Source of the DNA: Neobacillus notoginsengisoli
GTDB taxonomy: Bacteria > Bacillota > Bacilli > Bacillales > Cytobacillaceae
Direction of reading: 5' to 3'
Length of the DNA stretch: 64,000 nucleotides
NCBI RefSeq assembly: GCF_003515685.1
Contig: NZ_QWEG01000001.1
Location: forward strand, 248,001-312,000
Shown: in pieces, positions 17,171 to 25,449 of the stretch
How positions within the stretch are numbered: position 1 is the stretch's first letter
How the letters are laid out: each line of letters opens with the position of its first letter
Made by a program: the position numbers and the translations under genes
Notes under the pieces: generated by a model
Told to the model about the DNA's origin: nothing
The model's database searches: none
What the model saw: the letters and a program-made list of their open reading frames with translations, nothing else

Positions 17171-18031
17171 ATGTTAAAAAGAACCGTGAAACTATTGATT
17201 GTTGTCTTGTTAATTCTTGTCATAGCGAGCTTTCCTGATGCACTGCAACCAAGAAGCGGAAATATCATCGTTTTAAAGCCGTATGTTTTCCTTGATAATA
17301 TTCAGGCGTTTTTCAAAAACCTTTCGGACGGCTCACTTGGTACCTACAAGACTGGCAGCCAGCATAGAAGTATCGCAGCAGATGTCGGGGACAACGTCAT
17401 GACCAGTTTTCTTCTTATGTTTACAAGCATGCTTGCCAGCGTAACCGTATCGTTGCTCGTTGGGGCGTTTTTTCCTCGCAGCCGGATTTCCAAAGCAGTT
17501 TATGCCATATTTGCCTTCCTTTCAGCCATACCGCAGTTCATTCTGATTATCTTCCTGATTTTTGGCGGTGTTTCCTTCTACAAACTGACAGGCTACCGGG
17601 TGATTACACTATCGATGGATAAAAGGTTTGCAGACTTTCTTTTCCCAGTATTCATTTTGTCCATTATATCGACTTCCTATTTATTGAAGCTAACAGTTGC
17701 AAAATATAATCAAATAGCCTCTGAAGATTATGTTCGCACAGGCTTATCAAAAGGTCTTTCAAAATCTTATTTAAGCCTGCACCACATCTTTAAAAATCTG
17801 CGTCCTTATTTTGTTGCAGACCTTAAAAAAACTCTCTCTTTGACAGCCGGAAGCTTATTCATTGTAGAATACTTGTTTAATATTCTCGGAGTGACCCGTT
17901 TTATTTTTGCCGACTATCTGTTTGCAGCGGTTGCTGTAGGTTTCTTGTCGATTGTCCTCATAACTATGTTTGTTTACTACTTCATTCTTTTGATACTATT
18001 CCTCTTTGAAAAAGGGTTTGTTTATGAGTAA
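17171..18031 (+). CDS. ABC transporter permease, DppB/OppB-like
   Basis: 286 residues from ATG 17171 (a GTG at 17168 is also possible; GGGGGCGGGAG upstream). Six membrane helices with the binding-protein-dependent transport fold. The coupling-helix region EDYVRTGLSKGLSKSYLSLH (about 197-216) matches the EAA loop that docks the ATPase. Family members import peptides or nickel. There is no ATPase or extracellular solute-binding gene nearby. It overlaps the next permease by eight bases. Confidence 0.75.
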   Translation: MLKRTVKLLIVVLLILVIASFPDALQPRSGNIIVLKPYVFLDNIQAFFKNLSDGSLGTYKTGSQHRSIAADVGDNVMTSFLLMFTSMLASVTVSLLVGAFFPRSRISKAVYAIFAFLSAIPQFILIIFLIFGGVSFYKLTGYRVITLSMDKRFADFLFPVFILSIISTSYLLKLTVAKYNQIASEDYVRTGLSKGLSKSYLSLHHIFKNLRPYFVADLKKTLSLTAGSLFIVEYLFNILGVTRFIFADYLFAAVAVGFLSIVLITMFVYYFILLILFLFEKGFVYE

Positions 18032-18956
18032 AAAGTACAATCTTTCTTTCATTGCCGGAATCGTCGGTTTTCTTTTTTTGTTTCTGATTTCTGTTTGTGG
18101 TCCCTGGGTGGCCTCTCACTTCCTGACAGAAAAAATGGAAGTGGGAAGCATCCTTGTGGATGGAGAATATATGTTGAGGACTCCGCCGCTGAGCCCGTTT
18201 GAGTACAAGGATTTTTTGCTGGGGACTGATCGGTGGGGATATGACATCCTTTCAAAAATGCTGAACGGAGCAAGATATACATTTTTCGTCTCCTTGACAA
18301 TCGCCGGACTGCGGACGGTGCTTGGTGGCCTTGCCGGCTTGTATTTAGGAATGAGGAGTTCCGTGCCGGCATGGTGGCTGGCCATTGAAGATGCGGCGAG
18401 CTATTTACCGGCGTTTTTAGTCGTTTATTTTATCCTTCTGCCCCTTAGCATGAATTCGCCGCTTACCATCGGTTATTTGGTCATCCTTCTCATCCTGCTT
18501 GTAACGGGGTTGGGGATACCGGCGGCCGCATCTTCAATCAGAAAAAAGACGAATGAAATTAAAAAGATGGACTTCATCGAGGCATCCAAATCTCTAGGTG
18601 CTGGTAAAAGCAGAATTCTATTCAAGCATATCATCCCGCAATTAAGGGATCCTATCGTTGTTTTATTTCTGACAGAAGTTGTGGCAGTGTTAACTTTGCT
18701 TGGAATCCTTGGTTTATTCAATATTTTTGTCGGTGGAACTGAGGTCCAATATGATGACGATAATATTATTTTTCTGTCTATAACGAACGACTGGGCCGGT
18801 TTAACAGGTCAAGCAAGAAGCAACCTTCAGTACAATAGATGGATTTTATTTATGCCATTGGTTGGATTGCTGCTAATGATAGGTTCTTTCAGTTTACTGG
18901 TAAGGGGTTGGAAACAGCGTATTGAAAATTTATATAAAAAACCCCCATGGATTTAA
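18024..18956 (+). CDS. ABC transporter permease, DppC/OppC-like
   Basis: 310 residues from ATG 18024, whose ATGAGTAA overlaps the stop of the first permease; an upstream in-frame ATG at 18006 lies inside it. The N-terminal loop reads FLLGTDRWGYDILSKMLNGA, the DppC hallmark. The EAA loop is MDFIEASKSLGAGKSRILFK. Five to six membrane helices. It should heterodimerise with the preceding permease. The cytoplasmic ATPase must come from elsewhere, or the system is incomplete. Confidence 0.78.
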   Translation: MSKKYNLSFIAGIVGFLFLFLISVCGPWVASHFLTEKMEVGSILVDGEYMLRTPPLSPFEYKDFLLGTDRWGYDILSKMLNGARYTFFVSLTIAGLRTVLGGLAGLYLGMRSSVPAWWLAIEDAASYLPAFLVVYFILLPLSMNSPLTIGYLVILLILLVTGLGIPAAASSIRKKTNEIKKMDFIEASKSLGAGKSRILFKHIIPQLRDPIVVLFLTEVVAVLTLLGILGLFNIFVGGTEVQYDDDNIIFLSITNDWAGLTGQARSNLQYNRWILFMPLVGLLLMIGSFSLLVRGWKQRIENLYKKPPWI

Positions 18957-19073
18957 CCTTCCAACCTGTAATTATGTAGATTTATAAGATTATTTCATTT
19001 AAAAGATAGGATTAAATGTAATTAAAGGCTACAGGTACAAAGCTCCTTAGACCCTGCAAAATATTTTTTTAAC

Positions 19074-19140
19074 ATGGAGCTGACAAAAAAACACTGTATA
19101 AAGGCCATAGATTATGCAAAAACGGCATTATTGTTAGAAC
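19074..19140 (+). pseudogene. Degenerate copy of the 3' end of the ankyrin gene
   Basis: AACATGGAGCTGACAAAAA and GGCCATAGATTATGCAAAAA plus CGG...GCATTATTGTTA match 9201-9286 of the ankyrin-repeat gene almost base for base, with two internal deletions that destroy the frame. It is a leftover of a second ankyrin gene or of a duplication, 10 kb from the intact one. No other gene lies in 18957-19256. Confidence 0.65.
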
Positions 19141-19256
19141 GTTAGACTTTTAAAACCGTATTTTTTTCAGTCAAAGTTAGATTTTGAACTTATTGTAAAA
19201 ATATATGAATATTTATTGATTTGAAAAATAATTAATTTACAGGAAGTGAACCACAT

Positions 19257-19517
19257 ATGAATAAATTTAGTGTTTTTTCACTAGCATCTTTAGTAATTTT
19301 CATTCTTTTATTTTTTACAATGTTGAGTGGTGTATCCTTTGGCAAATTAGGTAGATTGTTGATATTTTCTATGTTTTTATTCCCATTATTAGGGGCTTTC
19401 TTTGGACTGAAAGCTCAAAAAGGGGTATTAAAATGGCTACTAATCATTCTTAACGTAATTGCAGTTTGCGTAATAGGATACCTTTTATTGCTTGGTTTGA
19501 GCATTGGTGAAAGGTAA
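19257..19517 (+). CDS. Small three-helix membrane protein
   Basis: 86 residues from ATG 19257 with AGGAAGTG upstream. Hydrophobic segments at about 5-27, 30-52 and 59-82, with almost no polar loops beyond FGLKAQKG. Family not recognised. It is followed by a convergent terminator shared with the LysE gene. Confidence 0.55.
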   Translation: MNKFSVFSLASLVIFILLFFTMLSGVSFGKLGRLLIFSMFLFPLLGAFFGLKAQKGVLKWLLIILNVIAVCVIGYLLLLGLSIGER

Positions 19518-19568
19518 GGTAACGGGGACTCAATAGGAGATTAAGGCTCTTCGATTGTGACAAATAAT

Positions 19569-19600
19569 AAGACCCTTGATATAGGGAACTCAAGGGTCTT
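19569..19600. terminator. Terminator between convergent genes
   Basis: AAGACCCTTGA and TCAAGGGTCTT form an 11-bp perfect stem around TATAGGGAAC. The minus-strand side runs into TTATTATTTG and can end the LysE transcript. Confidence 0.65.
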
Positions 19601-19617
19601 GCCATATAAATAATTCT

Positions 19618-20250
19618 CTAATTATGAGTCCTTTCGAGGGCTAGCTTTATACCAAAACCTATCAGTATAGTACCTGTGATTCCTTCAATAAGATTTTGTG
19701 CTTTAGGTTTTTTCATAAAAGTACTAATTTGATTAATTAAATACACATAAAGTAAAAACCATATGGCAGTCAATAAAGTATAGGTCATACCCATCATGAG
19801 AAACGGTAGAAAGGTTTTGCTTCCAGAGTCCACGAATTGAGGCAAAAAAGTTAAGAAAAAGACAGCAACTTTTGGATTTAGGATATTGGTAAGGAATCCT
19901 TGTTTGAAACAAGATGTGTTTTTAAATTTGTTTTTTGTGTTCATCTCAAGGTTTAATGCTTCTTCCTTCTTCTTTAAAGACCACAGTGTCTTAACTCCGA
20001 GATAAATTAAGTAAACTGCACCAATGTATTTGAAGACAGAAAATAATAACGCTGATTTCACAATGATTGCTGATAGCCCTAGTACAGCAGCAGATGTATG
20101 GATAAATAGGGCACAACAAATACCTAAAGCCGTCTTAAGACCACCGATTCTCCCAACCGTGAGAGTATTTTTGGTAGTAATGGCAGTATCGGGACCAGGT
20201 AAAATAATAAGAAAAATACACATAAGGACAAAAAGATAAAAGTTTTCCAT
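19618..20250 (-). CDS. LysE/RhtB family amino-acid exporter
   Basis: 210 residues, six membrane helices, with the family N-terminus LIILPGPDTAITTKNTLTVG plus RIGGLKTALG and the mid-protein FLTNILNPKVAVFFLTFLPQ. These exporters remove amino acids or homoserine lactone-like compounds; the substrate is not predictable. The start ATG 20250 has GGAGG upstream on the minus strand. It is one of few minus-strand genes among the repeat-rich regions. Confidence 0.85.
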   Translation of the reverse strand: MENFYLFVLMCIFLIILPGPDTAITTKNTLTVGRIGGLKTALGICCALFIHTSAAVLGLSAIIVKSALLFSVFKYIGAVYLIYLGVKTLWSLKKKEEALNLEMNTKNKFKNTSCFKQGFLTNILNPKVAVFFLTFLPQFVDSGSKTFLPFLMMGMTYTLLTAIWFLLYVYLINQISTFMKKPKAQNLIEGITGTILIGFGIKLALERTHN

Positions 20251-20366
20251 TTTGATTACCTCCTTTTTGACTGATAATTAGTCTGAATATTTGATTCTTA
20301 CACTGTATTATACTTAAAGGGAGTTAGTAATTGAACATAAATTTTATATGATTTACTTGTTGAATT

Positions 20367-20443
20367 TACGTGTTCTTTGATCCAGGAAGGATTAACCCTT
20401 TTTTTGTTCTTGTTGAATTCCTTATTGAGCTGACGAGTAGTTT
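20367..20443 (+). repeat. Dispersed repeat, copy with decayed 3' arm
   Basis: ACGTGTTCTTTGATCC - AGGAA - GGATTAACCC, T6, then TTGTTGAATTCCTTATTGAGC and a poor TGACGAGTAG in place of AACGGGGCAG. Confidence 0.7.
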
Positions 20444-20477
20444 TGTATAGTAAGTATGTTTTTAGATTTGGGGGAAA

Positions 20478-20801
20478 ATGATGTTTGTTAAAGTTTATCA
20501 GTACCATATTCAAAAAGATAAAACAGACGAATATTTAGCTATTCAAGAAAAAGCATCAAAAATTTACGGGAGATATATAGATTTTCATTCAATGTATCTG
20601 AATAGCAAGGTTGATGCCACGAAATGGATAGAAATCTCGAGATATAAAGATGAAGATGAGTACCAAAAAAGTATTGATATGATTAATGAACAGGAAGAAA
20701 TACAAGAACTTTTTAAAGCATTCCAATCTCTCTTGGTTACCGACAAGAGTGAAATTAGTGAAGAAGACTTTATAGAGAAGAAAGAAATATATACTTTTTA
20801 G
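20478..20801 (+). CDS. Putative dimeric alpha/beta-barrel (ABM-like) protein
   Basis: 107 residues from tandem ATG codons at 20478 and 20481 behind GGGGG. MFVKVYQYHIQKDKTDEYLA, then TKWIEISRYKDEDEYQKSID, then LFKAFQSLLV follow the strand-helix-strand pattern of antibiotic-biosynthesis-monooxygenase-like dimeric barrels. No catalytic residues can be named. Cytoplasmic. It lies between two repeat copies as a one-gene unit. Confidence 0.6.
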   Translation: MMFVKVYQYHIQKDKTDEYLAIQEKASKIYGRYIDFHSMYLNSKVDATKWIEISRYKDEDEYQKSIDMINEQEEIQELFKAFQSLLVTDKSEISEEDFIEKKEIYTF

Positions 20802-20814
20802 GAACTGTTCTTCA

Positions 20815-20900
20815 TACAGGTGCAATTGGTCCAAAAAGGATTTCGTACTCTTTTGTTTAATTTTTTTGAACAAACGGGACAGGTTAGCTTAATAAATAAG
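20815..20900 (+). repeat. Dispersed repeat, diverged complete copy
   Basis: ACAGGTGCAATTGGTCC - AAAA - AGGATTTCGTACTC, then TTTGAACAAACGGGACAGGTTAG. The 3' arm is well kept while the hairpin is mostly lost. Confidence 0.7.
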
Positions 20901-20923
20901 GAAAAATTGAGGTGTGTGTATGT

Positions 20924-21565
20924 ATGTCCCTGAATAGCTATATGAGTGAGAATTTCCCCAACTTAATCCTAAGGCCACCTTTGTTTTACAATTGGCATAT
21001 TGGTATACGGTTTCAACTCGGAATTGAGTGGACTCGAGACTATGATTATGAAAGCAATCCTTATTTAAATGGAGTTTATAAAAGGGCTGTATCTTTATTT
21101 AAATCCTTACATTCTCAAGATGAGGAAATTTTTATTGTGGTAGATGTTAATGATTTTGGTGATGGAAAACCTTATAAGAACAGAAGGAGGATTATTTCTC
21201 CATATGTTTATAGAAGAACAGTCCTATATAAAATGAAGCATACGGAAATGCCTTATATTTTCCCTGAAGACGATGAAGACGGAAAATATAAAACACACAG
21301 ATTTACTCTCGAATGCAAAGTATCTGAAATCAAATACATCCCATTATTAAAAGCAATATGCAATCAAGATTTAGGAATCCAACCAAGTGTTTTTCATAGG
21401 ATATATTTAATAAACATTAAAAGGGGAACGATTTTTCACGTTTATGATGGCAGGGGATGTGATTTACTTGCTGCGTCTCCTAAATCCATAAGTGATATTT
21501 ATAAAATATACAACGATTGGATATTAGATTACGACAGGGCTGAAATAGATAAGGTATTTAACTAA
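20924..21565 (+). CDS. DUF3885 domain protein
   Basis: 213 residues from ATG 20924 (GAGGTG eight bases upstream; a GTG at 20912 overlaps that site). The C-terminal half has the DUF3885 hallmarks: IFHVYDGRGCDLLAASP and the terminal YNDWILDYDRAEIDKVF. The N-terminal part reads RPPLFYNWHIGIRFQLG. No membrane segment. DUF3885 has been proposed as a toxin-immunity family; no toxin gene is near. Confidence 0.8.
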   Translation: MSLNSYMSENFPNLILRPPLFYNWHIGIRFQLGIEWTRDYDYESNPYLNGVYKRAVSLFKSLHSQDEEIFIVVDVNDFGDGKPYKNRRRIISPYVYRRTVLYKMKHTEMPYIFPEDDEDGKYKTHRFTLECKVSEIKYIPLLKAICNQDLGIQPSVFHRIYLINIKRGTIFHVYDGRGCDLLAASPKSISDIYKIYNDWILDYDRAEIDKVFN

Positions 21566-21581
21566 TAGCATTTTCTTATTA

Positions 21582-21614
21582 ATTGACTAACGGAGCAGGT
21601 TTGTTGAAGAAGGT
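21582..21614 (+). repeat. Dispersed repeat, 3' arm only
   Basis: TTGACTAACGGAGCAGG then TTTGTTGAAGAAGGTG after the DUF3885 gene, without a hairpin arm. Confidence 0.55.
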
Positions 21615-21655
21615 GAAAAATAATTAGTGAGAAAATTATTAGGTGGTAATTATTC

Positions 21656-22093
21656 ATTATTTGGAAAGATTATTTAAGCAGTATTTCAAAAGAGTGTCTG
21701 TTTAAAGCACCCGCAACTGAAACTGAGATATTGTCAGTTAAAAGGGAATTAAACATTGATTTGCCTAAAAGGTTAGCTGAATTATACAGTGAAACAAATG
21801 GTGTATACGGTAACTACGGAATTTCTTTGATTTGGTCAACAGAACAGATGATAAAAGAAAATAAGTTCTTTTGGTCTTTGCACGAATATAGGGATTTCAT
21901 AAAGCCTTTGGACACTTTTTTATTTTTCTCCGATGCAGGCAATGGTGATTTATTTGGATATTTAATGGAAAACGGAACTATTCAGAATGAAAATATTTAT
22001 GTATGGAATCATGAGGATGATAGTCGAAGGATAATTGCGTCATCGTTAAAAGATTTTATTAAAGGCTGGATTAACGGGGAAATATCTGTCTGA
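21656..22093 (+). CDS. SMI1/KNR4 (SUKH) family protein with unusual start
   Basis: The conserved family sequence begins IWKDYLSSISKECLFKAPAT and continues LNIDLPKRLAELYSETNGV, then LIWSTEQMIKENKFF, LFFSDAGNGDLFGYL and IYVWNHEDDSR. No ATG, GTG or TTG precedes the conserved part in frame after the TAA at 21647. The best ribosome site, AGGTGG (21641-21646), is nine bases before ATT 21656. I therefore place the start at an ATT codon; the alternative TTG 21731 would remove the first 25 residues of the domain. Orphan immunity-like protein. Confidence 0.6.
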   Translation: MIWKDYLSSISKECLFKAPATETEILSVKRELNIDLPKRLAELYSETNGVYGNYGISLIWSTEQMIKENKFFWSLHEYRDFIKPLDTFLFFSDAGNGDLFGYLMENGTIQNENIYVWNHEDDSRRIIASSLKDFIKGWINGEISV

Positions 22094-22188
22094 ATCAATT
22101 CTCCTTCTTAAACTAAAGTGGTCTTAAGCCAAGAATAATTGATAACTCTTTTCTATTTAGGCGAAACTAGGAAAGAGGTGATTTTATT

Positions 22189-22623
22189 TTGAAAATAGTG
22201 GGTCTACTCCTTTTTACAATATTCTTTTTTAATTTGGGATCATTTGAAGTCCAAGCTCAACTTAAAAAATGTCCGGTGTTAAGTGAATTAGAGCAAACAT
22301 CCTCCAAGGACAGAAAAGAGGTAATTGAAGCATTAAAGATATTAATACTAAAAACTTATGGAACAGGAATAGATGATTTGCCAGACATATACACTAAATG
22401 GAATGTAGTAACTGCCAAACCTTTCCCTGAAACAGGTGGAAATAAAGAAGAAGAAGCTTATTTTGGAATGGCAAAGACCTTTTGTGGCAAGGAAATTGCC
22501 GAAATGTCGTGGCTTGTACGTTTAGATTTCCCAAAAGCACCTGGAGCTAACTTAGCCCAAGGTCAAATATTTTTAGCAAAAAGTAAGGAAAAAGGATGGT
22601 TTGTTTGGTTTCAGTATCATTAA
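22189..22623 (+). CDS. Secreted protein of unknown function
   Basis: 144 residues from TTG 22189 with AAAGAGGTG upstream. Signal peptide of about 24 residues ending VQAQ. The mature part includes RKEVIEALKILILKTYGTGI and GMAKTFCGKEIAEMSWLVRL, with two cysteines that could pair. No family recognised. A complete repeat begins 20 bp after the stop. Confidence 0.6.
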   Translation: MKIVGLLLFTIFFFNLGSFEVQAQLKKCPVLSELEQTSSKDRKEVIEALKILILKTYGTGIDDLPDIYTKWNVVTAKPFPETGGNKEEEAYFGMAKTFCGKEIAEMSWLVRLDFPKAPGANLAQGQIFLAKSKEKGWFVWFQYH

Positions 22624-22643
22624 GTTTAACCATTTCTTGTTAA

Positions 22644-22715
22644 GCTAATGAGTGCGTTGATCCAAGGAGGATTAACGCATTTTTTGTAGAAGTCTTTATT
22701 CAACATAAGAAGCAT
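22644..22715 (+). repeat. Dispersed repeat, perfect hairpin arm
   Basis: GTGCGTTGATCC - AAGGA - GGATTAACGCAT, T6: a 12-bp stem with compensating changes against the common form. Then TTGTAGAAGTCTTTATTC and a decayed 3' arm. Confidence 0.75.
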
Positions 22716-22797
22716 TTACTTTAAGAGTTGTTGTTAATCTTAATTGCGGTTTAACTTATCTAAGAGAAAAAAATTCTGTTTTGAAAGGGGGGATTAA

Positions 22798-22995
22798 ATG
22801 AAAACGCTATATAAATCGACGCAAAACAAACAATTATCTGGTGTTTTAGGTGGCTTAAGTGAACAATATAATATTGATGTTAGTATACTTCGAATAATAA
22901 CTGTATTATCTGGATTTTTTACGGGTGGGATAACATGGTTAATTTATTTTGTAGCTGCAATAGTTATGCCAAATGATAAAGATTTAGAGAATTAA
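22798..22995 (+). CDS. PspC domain protein
   Basis: 65 residues from ATG 22798 behind AAAGGGGGG. KTLYKSTQNKQLSGVLGGL then SEQYNIDVSILRII is the PspC signature, followed by a membrane helix and a short acidic tail. Membrane-associated, envelope-stress type. Paralog of the gene at 7908. Bounded by repeats on both sides. Confidence 0.8.
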   Translation: MKTLYKSTQNKQLSGVLGGLSEQYNIDVSILRIITVLSGFFTGGITWLIYFVAAIVMPNDKDLEN

Positions 22996-23020
22996 ATATT
23001 GGAGCAAATTTCCACTTTAA

Positions 23021-23110
23021 TAAACGGGTGCGTTGATCCAGGAAGGATTAACCACCTTTTTTGTTGAATCTTTTTATTGAACAATCGAGGCAGGTTTTAT
23101 TTCAAAAAGG
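23021..23110 (+). repeat. Dispersed repeat, complete copy
   Basis: TAAACGGGTGCGTTGATCC - AGGAA - GGATTAACCACC, T6, TTGAATC, then GAACAATCGAGGCAGG. Confidence 0.85.
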
Positions 23111-23170
23111 AAAAGCGAAAGCAGATTATGAATAGTTAAAGGGGAAATAAATGCGGGAGTTGATGGGGAG

Positions 23171-23575
23171 ATGCCAATAAATTTTAAAAACTTTCGAATC
23201 ATTGAAGTGTCTAAAGATAAGGTTGGAAGATACATTAAATTGGGTGTTCAACTTCTAGACGGAGATTGTATAATTCGGTGGGATTTAGATGAGTTTACTT
23301 ATAAGCAAATAAAGGAAATTGTATCTAAAAAGCATTTTGATTCACTTGCAATAGACTATCTATATGAGATTGTTCCCTATGTTTCTACTTACCAAGAGAA
23401 ACCCAAGAGCCAACCTTATTATAGAGGAGCAATTAGATGTATCCAAGGAAATCGTGTAGCACGGATTGAATTCCCTTGTTCCGAACGATTTGCTGGAAAT
23501 ATGGAATGGTTCAGAAAAGAAGTTAAAAAAGTGGAAGATATAAAGCATTTAGTTTGGGAGAATTTTCTTAAATGA
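23171..23575 (+). CDS. Hypothetical cytoplasmic protein
   Basis: 134 residues from ATG 23171. The sequence includes YIKLGVQLLDGDCIIRWDLD, VPYVSTYQEKPKSQPYYRGA and FAGNMEWFRKEVKKVEDIKH. No signal or membrane segment; no family recognised. The GGGGAG before this ATG is too close. A better site (AAGGGG, 23139-23144) serves ATG 23151, which opens a nine-codon frame in another phase, so a frame change near the start is possible. Confidence 0.5.
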   Translation: MPINFKNFRIIEVSKDKVGRYIKLGVQLLDGDCIIRWDLDEFTYKQIKEIVSKKHFDSLAIDYLYEIVPYVSTYQEKPKSQPYYRGAIRCIQGNRVARIEFPCSERFAGNMEWFRKEVKKVEDIKHLVWENFLK

Positions 23576-23626
23576 AATCTGTATATTTGGCGAAATAAAA
23601 AGGTTTGTGAATAACTATTCTGTATT

Positions 23627-23708
23627 TAACTGGGAGGGCTTTTTTCCAAGAAGGATTAAGGCACATTTTTGTTGAATTCCTTATTATGCTAAGGGCAGGA
23701 TTGTAGCA
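23627..23708 (+). repeat. Dispersed repeat, diverged copy
   Basis: TAACTGGGAGGGCTTTTTTCC - AAGAAGGATTAAGGC, then TTGAATTCCTTATTATGC and AAGGGCAGGATTG. Confidence 0.65.
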
Positions 23709-23786
23709 GATGGAACTACCATTTCAATAATAGAATATACAAACTGCTTCGAGGTGTAGAAGATTCTATATATACCAATATAGATT

Positions 23787-24485
23787 ATGTTTTTTCTAAT
23801 AAAACTCAAGATACAATATTTTGATAAAGGGTGTGTAGTTATTAAAGCGATCATATTTGATTTCGATGGTACTCTTGCTGATACTTTGCCAGTTTGTTTC
23901 TATGCGTTTCAAGCTGTATTTAAGGAGTTTGATAACATTGAAATTAATCCAGATGAAATCAAGGCAATGTTCGGTCCATCTGAGACTGGAATCATAAGAG
24001 AAAATCTTATGGACTCAAATCTTGATAAAGCAATTGAATTATATTATGAGAAGTATAGTGAGAAGCATCAAGACCTTGTTAATAAGAATGAGGAGATTAA
24101 CGACTTACTACTGCTATTAAAAAGAGAAGGTTATAAATTGGGGATTGTAACAGGAAAAGCTAGCAGAAGTTTGCTTATCTCTTTAGATTGCCTTAATATG
24201 AATGACTTATTTGATGTGATTATCACTGGTGATGATGTTTCTATTCCAAAACCTCATCCAGAAGGATTGATCAAGGCATTGGCACAGCTTAACATAAAAA
24301 ACACCGATGCAATTTTTTTAGGAGATAGTGATGCTGACATTTTGGCTGGTAAACAAGCTAATGTACATACTATCGGAGTACAGTGGTTGCCAAATTATCA
24401 GACATTAGAATTTGGGGTTCAACCAGATCAAATGTTAAGTAACATAAATGAATTCATACAAGCGCTAAAAAAATTGCATGTGTGA
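23787..24485 (+). CDS. HAD superfamily hydrolase (phosphoglycolate-phosphatase-like)
   Basis: Motif I FDFDGTLADT with nucleophile Asp and acid/base Asp, motif II IVTGKAS, motif III Lys in IPKPHPEG and motif IV GDSDADILAG are all present, so it should be an active small-molecule phosphatase. The helical cap is between motifs I and II. The domain begins at about residue 19; the family normally starts MIKAIIFDFDGT. ATG 23787 has a poor ribosome site, while AAAGGGTG precedes an in-frame ATT (23841), so the real start may be that rare codon. Confidence 0.8.
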   Translation: MFFLIKLKIQYFDKGCVVIKAIIFDFDGTLADTLPVCFYAFQAVFKEFDNIEINPDEIKAMFGPSETGIIRENLMDSNLDKAIELYYEKYSEKHQDLVNKNEEINDLLLLLKREGYKLGIVTGKASRSLLISLDCLNMNDLFDVIITGDDVSIPKPHPEGLIKALAQLNIKNTDAIFLGDSDADILAGKQANVHTIGVQWLPNYQTLEFGVQPDQMLSNINEFIQALKKLHV

Positions 24486-24518
24486 ACAACAGTAACGTAT
24501 GTAATTTTTTGCCTTAAT

Positions 24519-24600
24519 CAACTAAGCGGTCGATGATCCAGGAAGGATTTCGGCCCTTTTTAGTTTAATGAACAAACGGGGAGGTTATTTGATCAAGGAA
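24519..24600 (+). repeat. Dispersed repeat, complete copy
   Basis: CAACTAAGCGGTCGATGATCC - AGGAA - GGATTTCGGCCC, T5, then AATGAACAAACGGGGAGG. Confidence 0.75.
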
Positions 24601-24615
24601 ATCAAGGAACTAAAT

Positions 24616-24738
24616 ATGCTATTAGCTTTATTTATTCAATATACATCTAGTTGGGAATCAGGACCTTCAAATGATGTCCAAATCTTAATTGCTATAGGGT
24701 TCATTACTACAGTGGTAGGATTTTTCTTAAAAAAATAA
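24616..24738 (+). CDS. Very small membrane protein
   Basis: 40 codons from ATG 24616 (AAGGAAC upstream). MLLALFIQYTSSWESG then SNDVQILIAIGFITTVVGFF plus LKK: one C-terminal membrane helix with a basic tail. It lies immediately after the 3' arm of a repeat, where a gene is expected. No family recognised. A faint degenerate repeat-like stretch follows (24740-24820). Confidence 0.4.
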   Translation: MLLALFIQYTSSWESGPSNDVQILIAIGFITTVVGFFLKK

Positions 24739-24871
24739 TAAGGTGCGGTAATATATAGATTATTAGTAACGGTGCAATGCTGTGTTGTACTTAACTATAG
24801 GCAGGATTATTTAAAAACATATAGTGCCAAATAAAAAGAGACAATGTAACAAGCTGCCTCTTTTTGTATGG

Positions 24872-25195
24872 TTAAGAATTATTAATCTCTTCTAGTGAAA
24901 TGATTTTATGTTTTAATTCTGAATTCATATCTAAAACACCTATGACAATTCGATTATCTTCCGTGATAGTTATGTATCTGAAATAAAATTCACCAGAAAT
25001 CAACAAATCGGTATCATTCGTGGTTTTTTCCATTTTAGCAAATACATCTACAGTGTATTGAAGGTGGAAAAAATCATTCTCCAATCCTTTGCTTAAGCCC
25101 CCAACCCAGGTATACAGAACTTCTTTCAGTGTGATTTGTTCAATCACCGATAATTCTTTCTTGAATTTTAACTTATCTACTGTAATGCTTTTCAT
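24872..25195 (-). CDS. Hypothetical cytoplasmic protein
   Basis: 107 residues, ATG 25195 with AAGGAGTGATGG upstream on the minus strand. Sequence includes EQITLKEVLYTWVGGLSKGL and LLISGEFYFRYITITEDNRI. Alternating strands suggest a small alpha/beta fold. No family recognised. It is a rare minus-strand gene inside the repeat array; repeats on either side keep plus orientation. Confidence 0.55.
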   Translation of the reverse strand: MKSITVDKLKFKKELSVIEQITLKEVLYTWVGGLSKGLENDFFHLQYTVDVFAKMEKTTNDTDLLISGEFYFRYITITEDNRIVIGVLDMNSELKHKIISLEEINNS

Positions 25196-25313
25196 CTTCC
25201 ATCACTCCTTAACGAGTATTAATTGTATACAATGAAGATTTCATCATGAATGCTTTTACTTAACAATCAGTTTACAGTTTAGTTACTAACCTAGTATCGA
25301 ACAAATACAATTT

Positions 25314-25401
25314 AACTAACGGTGCCTTGTTACAGTTATGATTTCCCCTTTTTGGTTTGAAACCCATTATTAAACAAACGGGGCAGTTTAGTTGTAGAAG
25401 G
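25314..25401 (+). repeat. Dispersed repeat, 3' arm good, hairpin lost
   Basis: AACTAACGGTGCCTTG at the 5' end without a matching arm, then ATTAAACAAACGGGGCAG and TTTAGTTGTAGAAGG. Confidence 0.7.
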
Positions 25402-25449
25402 ATGACACTAAACTCATAATTTTCTCGTCTTTTGAATGGAGGGGATTTT

